The translations under genes were made by a program, and so were the position numbers. A model generated the notes under the pieces. It saw only the letters and a list, made by a program, of their open reading frames with translations. It had not been told where the DNA came from and made no database searches. From Euglena gracilis (lineage: Eukaryota; Euglenida; Euglenophyceae; Euglenales), in the NCBI GenBank assembly GCA_039621445.1, contig CP154955.1:35505123-35569122 (forward strand): DNA of 64,000 bases, given 5' to 3'. Every line of letters starts with the position of its first letter. The stretch's first letter is position 1. Shown in pieces: positions 31,594 through 43,400 of this stretch.

Positions 31594-32406
31594 TCAATGA
31601 TTTGGGGGGCTGACCCCCTCGTCCTCCTTTTCCCCCTCTGGGGCATTCTCCTGGGGCTGCTGGAGAAGATTGATATAAGGTTGGGACCTTAGCTTCTGGG
31701 GGGCCATTTCTGGACCACCCCTTTGGCCACCATGGCCTTGTGAGTTCTGGCCGCCCTGGCCCTGAAGATAATGGCCTCCATGGCCCTGCACTTCTTGGCC
31801 ACCATGGCCGTGCAAATGATTTAAATTCTGGCCGCCTTGGCCCTGATATCCCCTCCATGGGGCTGAGTTTGACGTTGGTCTCCAGCTCCACATGAAATCT
31901 GGGGGGGCTGCTGTGCCCCCCCTTCCTCCCCTTGAGAGGGGTTGTTGTGTTAGAAAGTTTGGGGGGATGTGGCAGACCTTTTCTCCCTCTTCCTGAAGGG
32001 AATTGCTTCTGGAATTGGCCACCATGGCCTCAACCTTGGCCTTGATTCCATCTTCTTCACTTCTGTTCAAATTGTGGTCTGGCGGCTGGGCGCCTTTGTG
32101 GAGCATGTCTGTGGAATCCTGTGGTCTGCTTCTGCCCCCTTTTGCTTGATTGGGCTCCAATGCCCAGGGGGTGCTGCTGGGCTTGGGGTTCCTTCCTGGA
32201 CCTTCTGGCCACTGTGGTCCACAGGCCGTGGCCGTCACTGGGTGGGGTTTTCTGCTGGGAAATTTCTGAAACTGGGATCTGGGGGGGAGGGGCGGCCACG
32301 GTTCGCCACATGTCGTCTGCGCCTCCAGGTCGTCCGGCTGCCGCGGCGACAGCTGCTCCAGGTAGTTCACGTCGACCGCAACTTTCCAGTTTCTTCCCCA
32401 CTTCAT
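31594..32406 (-). CDS. DIRS gag-like ORF
   Basis: A 270-codon frame in the gag position. It is rich in Pro, Gln and Ser and has a GHGGQ/GQGGQ repeat block near residues 190-230. No zinc knuckle is seen. A second frame (32,057-32,449) also looks protein-like (DGHGLWTTVARRSR), so a frameshift within gag is possible. The stop (TGA) is in the same frame as the downstream pol, separated by only three codons from its ATG. Function by position only. Confidence 0.55.
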   Translation of the reverse strand: MKWGRNWKVAVDVNYLEQLSPRQPDDLEAQTTCGEPWPPLPPRSQFQKFPSRKPHPVTATACGPQWPEGPGRNPKPSSTPWALEPNQAKGGRSRPQDSTDMLHKGAQPPDHNLNRSEEDGIKAKVEAMVANSRSNSLQEEGEKVCHIPPNFLTQQPLSRGGRGGTAAPPDFMWSWRPTSNSAPWRGYQGQGGQNLNHLHGHGGQEVQGHGGHYLQGQGGQNSQGHGGQRGGPEMAPQKLRSQPYINLLQQPQENAPEGEKEDEGVSPPNH

Positions 32407-32572
32407 TGCTCATTGAAGTCAAATTGGAAATTGAAATTTGAATTCTCAAATGATATTCCTCTGGTTCGTGATCTTCTGGATATTCTTTTGCTGTTGACCT
32501 CTCCTTTTGGTTCTCTTTCGTTTGAAAGTCAGTTCCTTTCTTCTGGGTTGTCGAAGGGCAATTTAGGAATCA

Positions 32573-32698
32573 GCCAACTCCGGCGAAAAAAGGCACTAAG
32601 CGGGACCTCCTAACCCAGCGCAGCGAACAATCACACAACAAACCGCCGGCGAGCAAGGCATGGCCTCACAAGGGCAAAGTGCGGAGCCCGAGGTGTCT
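32573..32698 (-). repeat. DIRS left inverted terminal repeat
   Basis: Reverse complement of the right repeat over about 100 bp. The terminal 37 bp (32,662-32,698) is also matched by the internal complementary region, which fixes the outer boundary within a few bases. Confidence 0.85.
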
Positions 32699-33628
32699 TA
32701 AATGTTGACTCGGAAATGGCCAATGATGGATAATACTTTGATTTTGGGTTTTAGCCAATTTGGATATTTTTTGTATTCAATGATGTAACTTTCCGGAAGC
32801 GTCTTTTTTCCCTCTTTACTTCTTTTTATTTCTTTTTAGGTTGTGTAAACTGTACTCTGTCCCAATTTTTTGGATGATGCATCAGGGAGCGGTGCCGAGA
32901 ATGTAGAAGGTCCGGATTGCCCTTGGTTCCAAAAAGGGCAAGAGGAGAGTAACCTTTTGGGATGTAGGGGACCGTGCGGGAAATTTGGTGGCTTCCAACT
33001 AGAAAAAATCTTCCGACTAACGAGTTACCTAGGGGGAATGTGGGAGAAGGTGCGGCTGCGCCAACTCGAAGTGCAACCGCTAAGCTAAAAAAAAAAACTA
33101 CTTTGAGATGGTGGTTGTGTGCGCCGATGCCCCACTGGAAAGGGTATTTTGCTGGCCACACAAAATGACGGTGAGTGGCCGAAGGCTGTGAAATTTCACG
33201 AGGACCAAATGAATTTTTAGCGGAAGTTGTGTGCTCCGTTTTATTTTCAACAGTTTATTACGCAAGACGTTGATGAATTCTTCGGACACGCTGGTCCCGA
33301 AAAACGTGTGTAATGTCATCATTTTGAAGTAGCCGTGGGCTGATTTTAAAAAAAGGCACCTGTTGTCAATGAAAGTTGCCCCCAAAATTGTGCTACGTGC
33401 CAAGCAAGTTCAAGGGAAAGACTTTGAACGAATTGATTGTGGGATTAGATCTTTTAAAAATGCCTTGGGTAAGGTATGAGGGCGGAAATTACGATACCAT
33501 GGCGGTGTGCGTTTGGCTGGCACTCCGGTCGATTGCAGGCATACCATTATTGGATAAAGTGTTAACTGTCCAAGTACAAGTTACAGAGTGAGAGGAAGGC
33601 GCCCAGTGCGTACCAGGCACCCATTCTG

Positions 33629-33704
33629 CCATGGCACTGTGTGCAGGGTACAATAGGCTACGGCCTACCAGCTGGCTGCCACCGGGCCGTGCACAGTACC
33701 ATGG
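33629..33704. repeat. imperfect inverted repeat (hairpin)
   Basis: CCATGGCACTGTG (33,629-33,641) pairs with CACAGTACCATGG (33,692-33,704) with one mismatch around a 50-base loop. Confidence 0.6.
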
Positions 33705-33869
33705 TTAAACATAGGAAAAAGATTGATTCTCAGCCTCTATCGTAAGCTTAGCGAAAGTAACTGGTTACTAATTCATGGTTGCAGGGTTTGCTGCTTTGTA
33801 ATTCCCTTTTGGAATCGGTGGGCGAAGTCCCTTTGGAATAGGGATTTTTTTTCTCTCATTGACAAAGCT

Positions 33870-34003
33870 CGAAGGAGCAAAAAGTACTTTCACACAACGG
33901 ACTGCGGTCACACCCTTCGCCATTGCCTTTGTGCTTTGCAATCAAAAGTAAATGGAAGCAAATTTTGTTGTAACTACACCCTCTGGCTTTTAGAGACGAA
34001 ACC
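33870..34003 (+). CDS. exon-like stretch with GTAAGT donor (uncertain)
   Basis: A T-rich run (33,846-33,856) is followed by an open stretch reading KYFHTTDCGHTLRHCLC and ending at GTAAGTAG (about 34,003). A nearby stretch, 33,380-33,470, ends at GGGTAAGG. The donor matches are good but the peptide is unrecognised, and only one short frame supports each. Confidence 0.2.
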
Positions 34004-34549
34004 GTAAGTAGAAAAAGCGAGCACGGAACGCACTGTCCGCGGAACCCGTCCCCGGGGGGCCCGGAGTAGGATCGATTTTCAATTTTTCCGTGGCCTTCAG
34101 CCACTCCTGGGTGCGTCTCAGGTTTTTCCCTGATCCCCCCAGGGGACTGTCCCCCCCCCGCAACCCGGAGGGCTCCATTTCCTGTGGTCTGGGCACACAC
34201 CCCACTCTGGCGCCCCTTCGAGGGGAACCGGACACACCGAATGCAGCGGATGGGTGGGCTCAGGCCCACCCCCGGAGTGTTTTGTTCTGTTACTGGGAAC
34301 GGGGTTAAACCTGGAATTTAACCTACCTCGGCCTGTGGACTCCCTACTTGCTTTTCCCCTCCCTGATTCCCCGCTCTGTGCATGCTTGTGCCCTTCAAAA
34401 GTTGAAGTGCAGCACAAATGAAACAATTGTAGTTTTCAAGCGTACTTGAGTCCGTGCAAGAGTAGGATAGATAATTGAAAGATGGAAGACGAAACAGAAT
34501 ACAGGAAGAACGGGAAGGCCCTGCAGAGGGAGCAAGGTGCTTTTTTAAA

Positions 34550-36380
34550 TTCCGTATTCTGCCCCCTCCCACAAAATTCGGCTTCGAACGAGCCTAAATC
34601 AGGGGGGCAAATAATTCGCTCTGACACCCCCAATTTCGGCTCTAGACAGCTAAAAATCAGGCCAGGGAATGTGTTCAATTCTGTTCTGTGTGCGGGGCTG
34701 CCCACACCAGTTATGGTCTCTTGACTCCAAACTGGCTGGGGTGTTTTTTGAAGTATTCTGGGAAAACATTTCTTTGAACGCCCCCCCCCCCCCACCATTG
34801 AGGGCTGACCCAGCCCGAAACGGTTGAGAGTAGGGAGATATTTTGAGGGTAGAGATATTTATGCCGACCGACTGTGGAAAATCATCAAAATTTCTTCCCG
34901 AAATTCTGCCTCTGTTCCCTGTCTGAAAAATGGAGAAAAACCCCCGGGAAAAAACTCTGCATTTAGTTAAATTTTGATGTGAAAAATGCGAAAATTATGC
35001 AGAAACAAACCATATAAAACGCTGAGAAATACTTGGAAAAGAAACTGGAAAAACAAACCGTCACTGCCACAGCCACAGCCATTCTCATCCGGATTGGTTA
35101 AATTCCTGTCCCACCCAAGGATTACGGTTTGGTACAACCGTAAACCTGGTGGAGGTAAAAATGCACCAGCCACGCCCCAAATCTGTGGTTCTGGGTATTT
35201 TTGCCCCCCTCCCCCGACCTGCCATCAGCCGACCCAGGTTCGGGGAGTAAAAGAGACCAAAAGAGCTGCCATCCCACCCCAGCCCAGAATTTGGCTTCCT
35301 TTCACAATATTTCCGGTGGGAGAGATCAAAATGCTGTCCCCTTGGGTCTTCGGTTATTCAAAACCGAAAACCTGGTGGTGGTCCATAATAAACTGCCCAG
35401 GCTGTAAACACATAAACTTATCCCGGTTCTACTGAACGCCTAAACCTGGGGTCAGCTACCCGGGTCACAGAGTGGACGAGACAGCCCAAACGAATCCAAA
35501 ACTGCTGTGTGAACTGTAAAAAGAATCCATTAAAGCAGCTTCACCTGACCCATCTGAGTATTCCAGATGGCTATAAATGACATCTGCCATTGGCTCCATG
35601 ACGACCCGCGTCGGCCAACTGCAAACTCAACTGGCTGGGTCGAAAAAAAGTTGTTATGAAAAGATTTTCTGCTGCTCAGCCTGACCTCCCCTGCCATCGG
35701 CCAGCCCAGTTCAGGGGGGAAAAGAACATAAAAAAAGTCTGTCCAGCTGGACCCCCCGTCCTGCCTTCGGCCTCAGCTCAGGTCAGGGGGAAAACAGTAT
35801 AAAAAAGTCTGCCCAGCCTGACCCCCCCCACCCGACCTGCCTTCGGCCTCGGCCAGCCCAGGTCAGTAGGAAAGAGTTTTAAAAAGAAATGTGTGGCCGG
35901 CTGCCCGCTTCCCCCCCAGGCCAGTATTCGCCTTACTTCCAGATGCTTTTCTGATGGGGAGGTATTAGCACCCCCCCGACCAAAAATTGGCCAGCCCGGG
36001 TCAGGGGGAAAATCGTGTAAAAAAGGTGTGCCCTGGTGTCCCCACCAAGCCCAGAATTGGGCTTACTTACAGCCGCACTTCTGCTGGGGAGGGATTGACG
36101 TTCCCCCTCTCCCCCCCGACCTGACTCCCAGGGCAGGTTTAAGGAGCAGGGGAAAAAATAACAATTATTTCTGCCCCAAAGACCCAAATTGTCGGTCAAC
36201 AGCTGTAAATCTGTGGTGGGGGAACTTAATGTTGTTCCCCCCACCCCCGCATTCGGCCAGCCATACAAATTTCAGGACTGGGAAAAAATAATTGGTCTGT
36301 CACACCCTGCCTTCGGCACTAAACAGCCTTAATTCAGGATTTTATACTCCCCCCCAGGTGTTGGTCAACAGCCGAAACCT
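34550..36380. repeat. degenerate repeat array
   Basis: Recurring words CAG(C)CCAGGTCAGGGGGAAAA, AAAAAAGTCTG(C/T)CCAGC, CCTGCCTTCGGCC and CAACAGC(C/T)G(A/T)AA at irregular spacings, clearest at 35,640-35,880. It looks like a decayed tandem or interspersed repeat. I recognise no family. Confidence 0.5.
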
Positions 36381-36776
36381 GGGGGGAAGAAACCCAAAAA
36401 TCTACAACATAAAAAGTGGGCACTCCTTCTGGCATTGGGGTCGCGGTCCAGCCCAGACAGGGCTGGGTCCACAGCCGCAGAAAGCTGTGGAGCTCGTTGC
36501 AAAAACTTGGCCACGCCAGTTTCTCTGCCGCATACCCCGGCTGTGCGTTGCTTCCAACGGTCGCTGGTCCAATAACCATGCGAACGTCACCCAAGCTTAA
36601 AAAGGTCACCATTGGCAGAAAACATTTCTCCGCAACCCCTGCGTATAAACCCAAAAGGTACAGCCGACTTCAGTCGAGGGAATATAAACATACCCCTCGA
36701 TCAGCCACCCCCCAGCACGGTTCTGCTAAATCATGTTCAGTTTGGTGACCGGGGTTTGCAAGAATAATCTGATTAC

Positions 36777-37188
36777 TGTGTACCAGGCACGATCCCAGCT
36801 CTGTAGGAAACCTGCAGAGTCTGGATCCGTCACAATCTGACGGCTGTGATGAACACAGCCTGACGATCGTGGTAGATCCTATGGGAATTAGCGACACGTA
36901 TCACACGTGCTCGCGTGATCTCTTTTCCTCACAGGTGGTATTCTATTCTTCACATTCTGATTGTTTTGAAGTAAGAGGATCAACCTCTGAAAAGGACTGA
37001 ACACGACTGTGAAGGAAAATCCTTACACAGCGACTTGCTTTGTGCTCTGCCTTAGCATAGGGGAATTGGGAAAAAGGGCTTTGTTACTCCAAGGATTTTT
37101 AGTCACCTAAGTAGGTGCGCACCAGGAGAAAGCGAAACAGGCTTTTCCGGGGCAAAAGGGGTCAAAGGGAAGTCCTTGGACGTACACT
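36777..37188 (+). repeat. Gypsy-B 5' LTR
   Basis: 412 bp. It contains a donor-like GAAGTAAGA (GT at 36,971) and an acceptor-like TTTTCCTCACAG (ending about 36,934). One base differs from the 3' LTR (GGTAGATCC against GGCAGATCC). Confidence 0.95.
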
Positions 37189-37204
37189 TGGTAGCAGATT
37201 TAGG
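37189..37204 (+). promoter_or_regulatory. Gypsy-B primer binding site
   Basis: TGGTAGCAGA follows the LTR directly and matches ten bases complementary to initiator-Met tRNA, then diverges. Confidence 0.8.
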
Positions 37205-37442
37205 CAACGATCCTACACAGACGTTCCACACAGAGAAACTCTGTGGTTGACTGGTGGTGAGGATCGTACTGAACCGTGAAACACGGTGAAAGTACTGTTC
37301 CTGGCCCCTAGCCAACCTTTAAGCAAGGATACAGGTCTCAGAAGGCTCTGTTCGGTAATCGCCGATACAACCTTTCTGGTCCCTGTTTCTCTGCTTATTT
37401 GTGTGAATTCTTGGGTTTTTGCCTTTTTACCCATCTCAAAAG

Positions 37443-40409
37443 ATGCAGAGCACAAGCCCCAACCCCAAATTTGATTATGACTTGTTGATGAGTTCATTGA
37501 GCAATTGTGATGAAGATTGCGGGGATTGGAACGGTTTGAATGAAACAAGTTCCAATTCCCGACCCCCCAAGCAAGAGGAAAGCAATTTGACTCATTTGTC
37601 ATTGTCAAAAGGCGAAACGCCTTTATTATTGCATGGGGGTAATGAACCCTCTTCATCATCATTGTCATTGATTGTGCGGGATGTAGGTGGCAAAATGCCT
37701 TCCTCCATCCCGATTCACCCATCATTGATACGGCGAGGGGATGAACCCCTTGCACCCTCACACTTGGTTACTCATGTTGCCCATGAACAAAGTGAGGGGT
37801 ATTTGCCCTTTGCTTTGTTCACACCCAAAAGATCCCCGGTGGAAGCACCGGTGGGCCTTTTGGAGTGCAACTCGGTGGAAACACCGTGTTTTTTCCAACC
37901 CCCCCCTCAACTACCACCCCCCACACCATTTCGCGCATTGCCGGGATTACCCGCGGAAGCTGCGGTTTTCCCTGCATTGCCATGGAATCCAGATATGCGT
38001 CTGGTGGTACCGGAAATCTCTGGTGCCGTTTCCATTGTGGAGGACTATGAGGAAGATTTGAGGGATAACCTCACCCCCGGTGATGTTTACCGAATTCTCG
38101 GTCACCTCCCAGCGGATCACCCGCTTAGCAAGCAAGTTTTGCATGTCCACCAATGCGTTGCGGAATGCGCAACCATGCTCAATAAAGTTTTGCAGTTTGA
38201 TGAGGACAATCAAAGGGTTGTCAACACCAAACTGGAATGTTGCTGGAATTATTTGCAGGAAATCGGCAAATATTGCCAACACAATTTTGAAAATGCGGGG
38301 AAAGACCTTCAGCATTTTCGAGAAAGTGTTGACAGTATTTTGCGCATCCAACTTCCACAAAATTTCCAACAAATCAGCGAAATGCTGCATGAAGCGGAAG
38401 CGCGGAATGATTCCAAGTTTCTGCATGTGCAAGATGGTATGAGCCATCTTTTTGCCAAAGTGGAATCCTGTTCAAACATGCTACTGCAATTGCAGCACCA
38501 GTTACAAGCGCAAAATGCCACCCCCAAAATGCCGGAAATCGGTAACTTTGTCGAGGTTGAGCATTTTGCCGCACTTACCACTTCTTTCCAAGAAGCACAA
38601 CAACGGATTTTGCATCTTGGCTCGGAAATCGAGCACTTGAAGCAATTTCAGACGAAAGTGCAAGAAAATTTTGTTCCCCGTACGCAAATCCAGCTTTTGG
38701 AAGAACGAATTTCACACTTGGAGCAAAAATCCTGCCATTGTGCCGCAAATCAGGATGGATTAACCACCTTGAACGCGAAAATCGCGGATTGCGCACAACG
38801 GTTGGATTTCGCGCAACAACAAATGCAAACGGACATTGGCGGTATGAATGCCACCGTTGTCGGTTTGCAGGAGCATGTTTCCGCACTTTCCAAGCGAATT
38901 CCCGACATTAGTGGTATTCAAGCCGCTATTGGGGAATTACAAACCCGTTGCACCTTGTTGTCCACCACAGTAGCGGAAATCCGCTCACTACCCCCCATTT
39001 CGCGTGCTCGGATATCCGAGTCACCGGAGTTTCGCTCATTTTACAACAAAATGTTTGGTGACAACAAGGAAACCTTGCAAGCATTTTGCACAAGTTTGAT
39101 TCAACTTGAGGAATCGGTGAATCGGAATGCCCGATCCATGCAAGATGAGGTTTCACGGTTGGATGCACGAATTTCTGCGCTGTTGGAAAAGCCAACCGCG
39201 GAAAATTCGCGCACCACCGCGGAAACCCCCACCAAGTCAACCCACCAATTGCAAATTGTCTCAAATGCAGTAAAAGCGCTTGCGGGTCAACTCCGGAATG
39301 TGGAGGAGTCCCAAGGACAACTTGTCCAAGACCTACACTTGGTTTCTGAAAAGTTACCACACTTGGACGATTTTTCCCGTTACCGCAAACGCGTTAGGCA
39401 TTTGGAGACTGAGGTTGACCGTATTTGCGGCCAACTCCAGTTGGTGGAACATTTGGAAGAAACTGTGCATGACTTGTCCGCGAGTTTGGATAAAATGTCC
39501 ACTCCGGCACCGGTTGTGCCACCATCCACCGCGGTAAGCGCTGCGGTTGGTATTCCAAATGTCCCAGAATCGCGTTCTCAAATTACCATTTCTGGAGTAG
39601 GAATCCCTACATACACCACGAATTTGGTACAACCACCCGCGAAAACGCGAATTGTACCACCTTTGCTTTTGCCCACAACACAAACCCACCTGTCGCACGA
39701 CATTTCCGATGAGGAAATTGAACCCCCGCTCGGAAATTCGAGTCTCCACCAAGAAATTCAACATTCCAACCTTGTACGAGGAATGAGCCAACACCCCACA
39801 CCTGGTATTGGTCATGTGTCGCATTCGCGATCATACCAACCACCAACGGGTTCTGGATTACCAGATGACCCATCAGGTTTTCGGCGGGAAACCCGCCCCA
39901 CCGGGAGAAATTCACCACATTTTTCGCATTTCCCGCAGGAAAATCCTGCCACCCCTACACTTGGTGCGGGAAATCCTGCACGGGGTACACATGGAGCGGA
40001 AAATCCGCGAAACGCGTTTGGTGTAAAGAATCACCCTGACCCAAACCCCTGGAATACCACCGAGGGTCAGCGGGTTACTCAGAGAGACTTCAAGGGCACC
40101 ATCGCAATCGCGAACAAGGTGAAACCCCAATGGGACGGGGATCCAACCACATGGAGACAATTTTTTCGGGACTGGGAGTACTATTGGGCACTAAAGGGAC
40201 CCACCCAAGACCCGAATCCCGAGGTAGTCAAGATGGAATTCATCGATTGCCTACCGAGGGAGGAGCGAGAACGTGCACGCAATTTAGTGATACGTAATGG
40301 CGTATCATTTGATGACCTGGTTGAGCTGGTTGAACTTGGTATGAATTTGATGCGGAATGGGGAAACCCCCAACCTGTCCAAACTCCCTTGGGATTACCCC
40401 TTGAGGTAG
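37443..40409 (+). CDS. Gypsy-B Gag (coiled-coil plus capsid)
   Basis: 988 codons from ATG 37,443, which follows a pyrimidine-rich leader. An acidic and Pro-rich N-terminus (to about residue 210) is followed by long heptad-rich helices (about 215-690) with many Gln and Leu. A Pro/Thr/Ser linker leads to a capsid-like block at the C-terminus: KPQWDGDPTTWRQFFRDWEYYW and LPREERERARNLV. No zinc knuckle or RGG tail is seen. It ends in TAG 40,407-40,409, overlapping pol by about 22 bases in the -1 frame. No classical slippery heptamer is evident in the overlap. Coiled-coil Gag proteins of this size are unusual but match the long coiled coil in Gypsy-A Gag. Confidence 0.85.
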   Translation: MQSTSPNPKFDYDLLMSSLSNCDEDCGDWNGLNETSSNSRPPKQEESNLTHLSLSKGETPLLLHGGNEPSSSSLSLIVRDVGGKMPSSIPIHPSLIRRGDEPLAPSHLVTHVAHEQSEGYLPFALFTPKRSPVEAPVGLLECNSVETPCFFQPPPQLPPPTPFRALPGLPAEAAVFPALPWNPDMRLVVPEISGAVSIVEDYEEDLRDNLTPGDVYRILGHLPADHPLSKQVLHVHQCVAECATMLNKVLQFDEDNQRVVNTKLECCWNYLQEIGKYCQHNFENAGKDLQHFRESVDSILRIQLPQNFQQISEMLHEAEARNDSKFLHVQDGMSHLFAKVESCSNMLLQLQHQLQAQNATPKMPEIGNFVEVEHFAALTTSFQEAQQRILHLGSEIEHLKQFQTKVQENFVPRTQIQLLEERISHLEQKSCHCAANQDGLTTLNAKIADCAQRLDFAQQQMQTDIGGMNATVVGLQEHVSALSKRIPDISGIQAAIGELQTRCTLLSTTVAEIRSLPPISRARISESPEFRSFYNKMFGDNKETLQAFCTSLIQLEESVNRNARSMQDEVSRLDARISALLEKPTAENSRTTAETPTKSTHQLQIVSNAVKALAGQLRNVEESQGQLVQDLHLVSEKLPHLDDFSRYRKRVRHLETEVDRICGQLQLVEHLEETVHDLSASLDKMSTPAPVVPPSTAVSAAVGIPNVPESRSQITISGVGIPTYTTNLVQPPAKTRIVPPLLLPTTQTHLSHDISDEEIEPPLGNSSLHQEIQHSNLVRGMSQHPTPGIGHVSHSRSYQPPTGSGLPDDPSGFRRETRPTGRNSPHFSHFPQENPATPTLGAGNPARGTHGAENPRNAFGVKNHPDPNPWNTTEGQRVTQRDFKGTIAIANKVKPQWDGDPTTWRQFFRDWEYYWALKGPTQDPNPEVVKMEFIDCLPREERERARNLVIRNGVSFDDLVELVELGMNLMRNGETPNLSKLPWDYPLR

Positions 40410-43400
40410 TGGAAGACAACCCGCATGTTTGTGGATCCATTCATTGTGTTTCTTCACTCCAACCCGGAAATCGGGTGCATGAATACGCGAAACGCGTATG
40501 GAATGCTTTCAATTTTGGTCAATATCGCATTTTGGAACGATGGTTTTCCAAAATCGCGACATTGGCTGATTCTTTTGATTTGGCATTGGAAATCGATGCC
40601 TTTTCATCCAATGTGCATGCCCGTCTGCCACGTCATTGGTCACAACACTCCAACGCATTTGATAAATTTTGGGGTGACACGGTGTTATGGATGCACCCTC
40701 CCCCAAAACTTATCGAATGTGCGGTTGAGAAAATTCTGCGGGATGAAGCCCGTGGAGTTATTCTCATACCCATCATTCCGGAAGCGGAATGGTTCACCCA
40801 ACTATCGTATGTGTGTTTTCATTGGTGGGATTTACCCACTAATGTACCGATTTTTGAAGACTTTTGTGGTAAAATATTACCACCCTTGCAAGAAATCATT
40901 TTTCGCGTATGTTTCTTCGATGCATTCGGAATGTCCCAATTTGCGGTGCCGAGGAAGCTCGGTAGCCCCAGGGATACCCTGGTGGTTTCCGCCGTCATCG
41001 GGAGTGCAGGTCAGCATCCTAAGTCAGCCGAATTCTGTTCGCGGATTACCCGCGAATTTCACAGTGTGCTGGAAAATCCAGTATACGCGTGCGACATCGA
41101 CCCCGCGATACGCGGTCCGTTCGGTGTTTGTAAGATCGAGCTTAAGGATGGAGCCAAGCCAATGCACCGGAAATTTTTTCGTTGTTCGGGAGAACGCGAA
41201 CAAGCTCTCAATGAAATGATTGAGAAGCTTATTCAGCGCAAGTGGATTGTACCCTCGAAAAGCGAGTGGACATCCCAGGCATTCGTTGTTCCTAAACCCC
41301 CAGACCCCTCAGGTCAGAAGAAATGGAGACTGGTGCTGGATTACCGGTACCTGAACTCCCAAACAAGGGATGATCCCTTCCCGCTCCCCCTGATCGAGGA
41401 TTTGATCACCAAACAATCGGAAAACTGGTTGTGGTCAATTTTCGATCTAGAGGACGGTTTTCACCAAATGCACTTACACCCTGACTCCCAACCATACACG
41501 GCATTCGTGACATCCAAGGGTGTGTACCAATGGACGGTACTCCCCATGGGTGTTAAGAATGGCCCAGCCATGTTTCAGCGCATGATACAATGGGTTCTAC
41601 GCGATTTACCGTTTGCCATTGTTTACATTGATGATATGCTGGTGGGAACACCACCACCATCCGCAAAATCGAGCGAGGATATCCTCGTCACACATTTCCA
41701 CCATGTTTGCGCGGTATTAGCCGCTTTTCAAAAACATGTGCTTTTCGCGAAAGGCGCGAAAATGCATTTGTTTTGGATTCTCATAAAATTTTGCGGTCAC
41801 ATCCTCAGCAATGGACAGCGGAAAGCCGCTCCGAGTAAACTCGAAGCCATTAAGAAATGGACCCCTGAGGTAATCAAAACGATTACTCACCTCAAAGGAT
41901 TTTTGGGATTAGCCCAATACTACGCGATTTATATGAAGGACTTCGCGAAAATCGCGGTGCCCTCACCAAACAGCTCAAAAACCGGGCTGTTGACAACACC
42001 AAAGTCATTTGGGATGACCAAATGCGCGACGCCCTTGAGAAAATCAAGGTTTTGCTTTTGGAGAATGTTGTCCTCGAAATCGCGGACCCGTACAAACCAT
42101 ACGTGTTGGAAGTCGACAGCAGCGATTACGCTGTTGGCAGAGTTCTTAGCCAGCATAATGCGGCGAATGAGCTCCGACCTGTGGCTTTCTTCAGCAGAAA
42201 GTTACAGGGCGACGATGGAAAAGGTCAAGTCAAATGGAGTATACGCGAGAAGAAAACCTACGCAATCGTGCTCATACTCCAGAAATTCCGAAGCTGGGTA
42301 GCCAGCAGCCTCGTCCAGATCCTCGTCAAGACCGACCATGAGAGCCTGCAACACTGGTACACCGAGGATTTGAACAAGGCCATGGTATCGGTCGGAAGGC
42401 GATGCAGATGGCATGAGTTCTTGAGTCAATTCAACTTTGTGGTTATTTATACCCCTGGACACACACAGAAAGTAGCGGATCCGCTCAGTCGGGCCCCTTG
42501 GTATTACCCTGGGAACCCGGATGAGGGAGACGCGACTTTTCATGGAAGTCAGGAAGCTGACGAATACGCACGTCGAAACGACGCTGCGAATAATCTTTTG
42601 GATTCTTTTCCCGTTTCACAACTATTCCTGATCGCACCAGTGCGCGGAAGGCGCCGACGTGGAAGCACGTCCGGACCCCGGCGTATTACGCGCACGGAGT
42701 CCCCTTCCCCACTGTTCTTTCGCGAATGGGATTATAGTCGTGACCCGGTGTATGACACCATTGTCACCAGACTTCGTAATGGCGAAGTGCTGGACAATTA
42801 CACTCTTTCACCTTTACGGTTGGTTTTTCGCAATGAATCGGGTTACAAATATTGTATCCCCCAGGACCTGGTTGATGATGTGATTTTGTGTTATCACAAC
42901 CACGGTCACCCTGGGGCCCCCAAACTTCTTTCGTTGGTGGGCCGCAGGTATTGCACAACCCTGAGCGAGAAAGAGCTTTACTCACGCTGTTTGCGAATAG
43001 CGCAACGGTGCCAAATTTGTCAAGCAGTAAAACCCCGCAGAGGTACCCCCCCTGGTACGATGGACTTTTTCCCCGTACCCCCTGACATTTTTACATCCCT
43101 CTGCGTGGATTTTCTGGAATTAGAACCGTGCAAAGGAACGGACGACAGAATTTACGATTACGTTTTTGTTGTCGTCTGCAGGCTGAGTGGGTACATTGTA
43201 GCCATTCCATGCCAGAGGTCAGGGTTGACTGCCCAAAGTTTGGCAACTATATTTTTGGAGAAATGCATTTGCTTAATGGGTTTACCAAATGAAATCGTGA
43301 GTGATCAAGACCATTTGATTTCTTCAAGGGTTTTCACCACTTTGTGCGGTTTACTCGGAATCGAGCAACATTTTTCCATTATATACCGACCCAAAGGCAA

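Larger units (their letters stand above)
12714..32698 (-). mobile_element. DIRS-type tyrosine-recombinase retrotransposon, split by Gypsy-A
   Basis: The element is about 4.5 kb once the Gypsy-A insertion (13,406-28,846) is discounted, a normal DIRS length. It has inverted non-identical ends: left 32,573-32,698 and right 12,714-12,870. An internal complementary region (13,005-13,110) complements the outer parts of both ends and joins them across 3 bases (ACG). This is the diagnostic DIRS layout. Gene order on the - strand is gag, RT/RNase H/Dam-like, tyrosine recombinase. At least five disabling lesions are visible, so it is dead. No target duplication is expected because integration uses a circle and a recombinase. 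Confidence 0.9.
32699..36771. other. gene-poor host or relic DNA with degenerate repeats
   Basis: No complete gene. Weak exon-like stretches occur at 32,860-33,090, 33,380-33,590 and 33,870-34,003. An imperfect hairpin is at 33,629-33,704. From about 34,550 to 36,380 runs a series of diverged repeats. Some of this may be decayed retroelement sequence. Confidence 0.5.
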
